A stretch of DNA of 64,000 nucleotides from Bacillota bacterium (lineage in GTDB: Bacteria; Bacillota; Desulfotomaculia; Desulfotomaculales; VENG01): NCBI GenBank assembly GCA_009711705.1, contig VENG01000013.1, forward strand, positions 62,001-126,000, read 5' to 3'. The position numbers and the translations under genes are program-made. Under the pieces are notes generated by a model that saw nothing but the letters and a program-made list of their open reading frames with translations, was not told where the DNA came from and did not search any database. Positions 60,430-64,000 of this stretch are shown piece after piece (position 1 is the stretch's first letter; each line of letters starts with the position of its first letter).

Positions 60430-60840
60430 TATTGATTCTGCCACCCCTGCCCATTAAAAATACTTGTCCCGAATTTAAACAGAATAAGCTCTTTTGCATA
60501 CTGATCAAAGGTATTCACCCGCAATCTGGGACTAAAATGTAACAAATTTTATAACCGTGCCTCAGTGCCACCAAATGCGGCCCAAGCCATCACCATGGTT
60601 AGTTAACCTGGAATACCCTCTACCCTGTAACCTCTTTAGCTTCCATGATTCGCTGGTATTTCGCGACTTTAATCCGGCTTTTACAGACCCGTATGGAAGG
60701 ATTTATATCACTAAAAATGTAATTTGAAAACAGGATATTGAGAAAATATGGCGAAACCTCCAGTAAAAGCCTGAAGGGGGTTTTGATAGATTCTACGATC
60801 TATCCTGGCCCGTAATCCTTTTCTATTCTGTTTAGAAGTC
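60430..60840. other. Stretch without recognisable gene
   Basis: No intact frame and no clear structural RNA between the BirA sites and the decayed coding zone. Base composition is like the decayed plasmid-type genes that follow, so it is probably more of the same remnant. Confidence 0.35.
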
Positions 60841-60852
60841 TATATCTTTTCA

Positions 60853-61080
60853 AAATAATGAAGATGTATTATCAACCGAACATCCTGAGTGCTTGCAAGA
60901 TTGATAAAAGGGTGTTTATTACGCCCTTTCATTTCCCGAAGGGATAAATCCGGAAAAGATTAACGCTGTTATTATTGAAGACAAACCTTATTTTGCCGGG
61001 GGTTTTCAGTAATATCTTAGAGAGGAAAGGCCAGACGTGGTAAAACGGTAAAAGCTCAATGAAAAAGGAGAGTTACTCTC
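60853..61080 (+). pseudogene. Decayed coding sequence with in-frame stops
   Basis: The plus strand encodes protein-like runs broken by stops and shifts: NEDVLSTEHPECLQD, then in the next frame KGVYYALSFPEGINPEKINA and VIIEDKPYFAGGFQ, TAA, YLREERPDVVKR, TAA, KLNEKGELL. Two TAA codons lie where the surrounding sequence is still good coding. Family not recognised; it directly precedes another broken gene. Confidence 0.4.
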
Positions 61081-61418
61081 ATGTATCCTGATTCAAAAGG
61101 TAAAAGCGCAAGTTTATCAATACCTGAACTTAAGATGCCAATCCCGACAAACCCGGTTGTTTATGTCACTTTGCGCGCACTTTACGCGCACTTTACGCGG
61201 GAGGTCTTGATTTTCACTGGACATCGGATTCTTATGGCCGGCTGCACTACTACTATGAATCAAAGGATGGATATATCAACATCTTCTGTGACCCTCCATA
61301 TAAAGGATACCCTTTCTGGCCCGAGGAAGCCCTAAAAAAAAGCTACCTCTCTCCAAAAAATCTACATGAATCCCCGCTGGAACTTTATATACTCCGGAAT
61401 TCTCAGGAATACCGTTAG
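61081..61418 (+). pseudogene. Gene broken by an 11-bp tandem duplication
   Basis: ATG 61081 (AAAGGAGAG in front) starts MYPDSKGKSASLSIPELK and continues to VYVTLRALYA. There the 11-mer CGCGCACTTTA is present twice in tandem (61174-61195). After removing one copy the frame continues GGLDFHWTSDSYGRLHYYYE and on to HESPLELYILRNSQEYR at 61418. So an 11-bp slip destroyed a gene of at least 106 codons. It overlaps the next frame and may once have been joined to it by another one-base change near 61415 (QEYR then KLSVET). Family unknown. Confidence 0.6.
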
Positions 61419-62148
61419 AAAATTATCAGTAGAAACAGCAGATGTTTATTTGATTCTACTGAGTAAGATAGCACAGCTTAAAAATCCCGGTTATGACATT
61501 GCCCAAATAAGCCTGGAAGAAATCGCTGAATACCGGTCGGTAAAGGTGCGTAACGGCAGCAGGCAAAAGCTAATCAATGATTTAAAAGAAAATGTGTTAC
61601 TCCTTGCCGACCTGAGATTAACAATGACCTGGCAGGATTATAAAAATCGCGGGAAAATGACCTTTGGTAGGGAACGGCCCGATAGACTGCTTGATATTGT
61701 GGACGTAAGCTATAAAAGAGGTAAACACGAGTGGAAGTCTTTCGGGTTTCGTTGTGGCCAAGCCCTGGCAGCTTTTTTAAACCCGGACGGCTTACGCTGG
61801 ATAGGCTATTACAGTACTGCTTTACTTCGATTGGACCCTTACCATGAGGCTTTCACTAAGAAGATAGGGACGTACTGGATATTACTTGGTATAACAGCCG
61901 GAAAAAAAGGGATGTATCCTCGTGCTTCACCTCAAACTATACTTGATTTCTGCGGAAAAACAGCCAACTACCGTAATCCCGGGCAATCAGTAGATGCTTT
62001 TATTAAGGCTCATGTTCGGCTGCAGCAAATAGGAGTGCTGGAGGATATCCCTGCCCTGGAACCACCTAATAGAATTAAAGGATATTTTAATAGTTGGCTA
62101 GATACTCCATTAAGTGTCAAATTGTCATCTGATTTCAGGAAAAAATAA
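61366..62148 (+). CDS. Replication-initiator-like hypothetical protein, probably a broken gene's 3' part
   Basis: An open frame of 260 codons. From about residue 20 (KLSVETADVYLILLSKIAQL) it is a helical, winged-helix-rich sequence with DIAQISLEEIAEYRSVKVRN and WIGYYSTALLRLDPYHEAF. This layout recalls plasmid Rep proteins, but no family is certain. The first 20 residues lie in sequence that belongs to the upstream gene in another frame, and the ATG has no ribosome binding site. The natural protein was probably longer. Next to it is a small HTH gene, as in many mobile replicons. Confidence 0.45.
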   Translation: MNPRWNFIYSGILRNTVRKLSVETADVYLILLSKIAQLKNPGYDIAQISLEEIAEYRSVKVRNGSRQKLINDLKENVLLLADLRLTMTWQDYKNRGKMTFGRERPDRLLDIVDVSYKRGKHEWKSFGFRCGQALAAFLNPDGLRWIGYYSTALLRLDPYHEAFTKKIGTYWILLGITAGKKGMYPRASPQTILDFCGKTANYRNPGQSVDAFIKAHVRLQQIGVLEDIPALEPPNRIKGYFNSWLDTPLSVKLSSDFRKK

Positions 62149-62189
62149 AAATACCGAATCAAAAAAATGAGAATGCACAACTGCAGGCT

Positions 62190-62399
62190 GTGATTACAGT
62201 GAATTACAGGGAGCTACAGGTTAATCCCAAGGCAATAAGGGAGTTTAGGACCAAATATGGTTTAAACCAAAACGAATTGGCCCAGGTTCTAGGCATTACC
62301 AGGCAAAACCTTTCTTACTACGAGAGAGAGATACGTGCCTTACCTGAAAAAATAGCTATGCGAATACTTAAAATATGGGAGCAGAAATCCAAGTTCTAA
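62190..62399 (+). CDS. Small XRE-type helix-turn-helix protein
   Basis: A 69-residue protein that is almost entirely HTH: AIREFRTKYGLNQNELAQVL, GITRQNLSYYEREIRALPEK. The start appears to be GTG 62190 but the ribosome binding site is poor. It follows the Rep-like gene in the same direction and is closed by a terminator, so it may be its regulator or a former antitoxin. Confidence 0.65.
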   Translation: MITVNYRELQVNPKAIREFRTKYGLNQNELAQVLGITRQNLSYYEREIRALPEKIAMRILKIWEQKSKF

Positions 62400-62430
62400 G
62401 AAACCTATCCTCAGAGGATAGGTTTCTTTC
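62400..62430 (+). terminator. Terminator after the HTH gene
   Basis: GAAACCTATCCTC pairs perfectly with GAGGATAGGTTTC, followed by TTTC. It starts right at the stop codon. Confidence 0.85.
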
Positions 62431-62749
62431 TGTTAACAGACTACATGCAAAATTAATGGTTACGCAAAATGTTAAATATTTTTCAATTTATTTATGACGC
62501 AAAATGACCTATCAATCCTACAAGCTTATGACTAAAGTTAACCTATCAAGTGATTAATATAAACCGATATAGTGAGAATGTTAAATGAAATGTCATCCTA
62601 TAGTCTCAAAATAGTGCGGTAAGAAGATGTTAACAAAGTAAATAAGTTAAATAAGTTTTAACAAAATTTTGCCTTATCGTTAGATACCCTATCAAATGAT
62701 AAAGTAATATGGAAATTTCATCTCAAAAGAATTAAGGAGGTTTGAAGCC
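62431..62749. other. AT-rich intergenic stretch
   Basis: No gene. Several short direct repeats related to CCTATCAA occur (about 62508, 62543 and 62689). The M24 peptidase promoter should lie here. Confidence 0.4.
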
Positions 62750-63961
62750 ATGAATTTACCTAATATCGAAATTCGTTATACCCCTAAGGAGGAATTGACC
62801 TCCAGGATCAGCAGGTTTCAGCAGAGCCTTTTGGAGAAAGACATTGATGGTGCATTAATACTACAGAAGGCAGATTTGTTCTATTTCAGCGGCACATGTC
62901 AAAATGCCCATCTGTTTATTCCCGCCCATGGTGAGCCGGTTTTAATTGTGAGGAAAAGTTTAAAAAGGGCAAAAGAGGAAAGTGCTCTTGACAATATAAT
63001 TACCCAACATCCCAAGGATATGTTTAAAAATATAATTAATTTAGTAGGTAGTAAGGGAAGAATAGGCTTGGAGATGGATGTGCTTCCGGCCAAATTATTC
63101 TTAAAATATCAAAGTGCATTATCTCCTTTGGAAGTTGTTGACGCTTCCAATATCATTCGTAAGGCAAGGATGATAAAGTCACTTTATGAAATAGATAGGC
63201 TTAGGGAGACAGCACGCCTCAATAACTTGATGTTCTCAGAAATATCGAATGTTTTGAAAGAAGGCATAACCGAGGTGGAACTGGCGAGCAAGCTGGAGTC
63301 TGTTTACAGAATTAATGGCCATCAGGGAGCCATTCGCATGAGAGGTTTCAATCAAGAATTATTTTATGGTCATTTGATGTCAGGATGGAATTTATCATAC
63401 CCCAGCTTTTTTGACGGCCCCACCGGTGGTACCGGGCTCAACCCGTCATATCCGCAAAGTGCCGGGTTTAAAGTCATAGGCCGCAATGAACCTGTGATGG
63501 TGGATTATGTAGGAAACCTCAACGGTTATATGGTTGATCAAGCAAGAATTTTCTGTATCGGATCGTTACCCGACAAGCTTGTCAAAGCCTATGATGTTGC
63601 CCTGCAGATTAGGGACAAAGTAGCAGAGGCAGCTAAACCGGGTGTTAACGGAAAAGACCTTTTTGAAACTGCCTACAATATAGCTGCAAAAAACGGCTTC
63701 CAGGACCATTTTATGGGCTATGAGGATAGGATAAGTTTCATTGCCCACGGTATAGGAATAGAGCTCGACGAATTGCCGGTTCTGGCCAAGAACTTTGACA
63801 TGGTTCTCCAATCAGGCATGGTGTTTGCCATGGAGCCTAAGTTTATATTCCCCGAAGAAGGGGCTGTGGGAATCGAAGATACATTTGTAGTTACTGATGA
63901 GGGTCTGGAGCAGATCTCATACTTTGATGATTCTATTCATTGTTTGCCAATCCTCAGATGA
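62750..63961 (+). CDS. M24 family peptidase (Xaa-Pro aminopeptidase-like)
   Basis: A 403-residue two-domain protein: creatinase N-terminal domain (about 15-150) and pita-bread M24 domain (about 155-403). The metal ligands are visible: Asp in VDYVGNLNGYMVDQAR (two Asp 11 residues apart), His in FIAHGIGIELDELP, Glu in FAMEPKFIFPEEG and Glu in GIEDTFVV. It should remove N-terminal residues before proline, or act on a related small substrate. AAGGAGG precedes the ATG. It stands alone on the plus strand. Confidence 0.9.
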   Translation: MNLPNIEIRYTPKEELTSRISRFQQSLLEKDIDGALILQKADLFYFSGTCQNAHLFIPAHGEPVLIVRKSLKRAKEESALDNIITQHPKDMFKNIINLVGSKGRIGLEMDVLPAKLFLKYQSALSPLEVVDASNIIRKARMIKSLYEIDRLRETARLNNLMFSEISNVLKEGITEVELASKLESVYRINGHQGAIRMRGFNQELFYGHLMSGWNLSYPSFFDGPTGGTGLNPSYPQSAGFKVIGRNEPVMVDYVGNLNGYMVDQARIFCIGSLPDKLVKAYDVALQIRDKVAEAAKPGVNGKDLFETAYNIAAKNGFQDHFMGYEDRISFIAHGIGIELDELPVLAKNFDMVLQSGMVFAMEPKFIFPEEGAVGIEDTFVVTDEGLEQISYFDDSIHCLPILR

Positions 63962-64000
63962 TCCCCACCTCTTGACCTGCCCGGGCAAAGGCGGCAAGGC

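Overview
The window reads as the chromosome of an anaerobic, spore-forming Firmicute (class Clostridia, probably Desulfotomaculum-like Peptococcaceae; the lineage is an inference). Grounds are Shine-Dalgarno-rich genes with many TTG/GTG starts, Spo0E and CotJC-type spore proteins, Spo0A-box-like sites, a SAM-I riboswitch, a Firmicute-type BirA operator pair, an EndoA/EndoAI toxin pair, ANTAR-controlled glutamine synthetases and much c-di-GMP signalling.

1-13.2 kb is the right part of an integrative conjugative element (ICE). A type IV secretion operon on the minus strand (VirB6-like start, VirB4, TraC-like N-terminal protein, PrgI/VirB3-like, two small membrane proteins) runs off the left edge. 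It is followed by a worn accessory zone: a AAA+ ATPase with a broken N-terminus, a membrane M41 (FtsH-type) protease without its own ATPase, a membrane-anchored Mrr nuclease, Spo0E, and several tiny membrane peptides. The control region has two divergent regulators around five GAAACN5GTTTC operators. A large serine integrase ends the element and has split a manganese catalase (CotJC-like) gene whose 3' part follows at 13.2 kb.

13.8-33.2 kb is ordinary chromosome: a PRC-barrel/VanW envelope cluster, tRNA-Arg(CCG), bactofilin plus M23 peptidase, tsaE-tsaB-rimI, a Spo0F-like receiver, an amidohydrolase, a class I amidotransferase, ndoA/ndoAI and an orphan ilvN. A nitrogen-assimilation block then holds two glutamine synthetases, a glutamate synthase and two ANTAR regulators. 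Three of its genes carry look-alike leader terminators that begin with GGGCAA.

33.4-48 kb is a c-di-GMP and recombination region. It holds a two-P-loop ATPase gene and a 5'-truncated, nearly identical copy of it 13.4 kb away. Between them lie several GGDEF and HD-GYP proteins, a c-di-GMP-I riboswitch, a histidine kinase operon and a second serine recombinase. Three genes here are broken by one-base frameshifts, two of them at homopolymer runs.

48-64 kb returns to housekeeping: a MarR/MFS efflux pair, metY-metA under a SAM-I riboswitch, an MFS transporter, a VOC protein and a six-gene biotin operon (bioD-fabZ-fabG-fabF-bioA-bioB) with dedicated fatty-acid-synthesis genes behind two BirA boxes. 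A decayed plasmid-like patch at 60.8-62.4 kb includes a gene broken by an 11-bp tandem duplication. An M24 peptidase closes the window.
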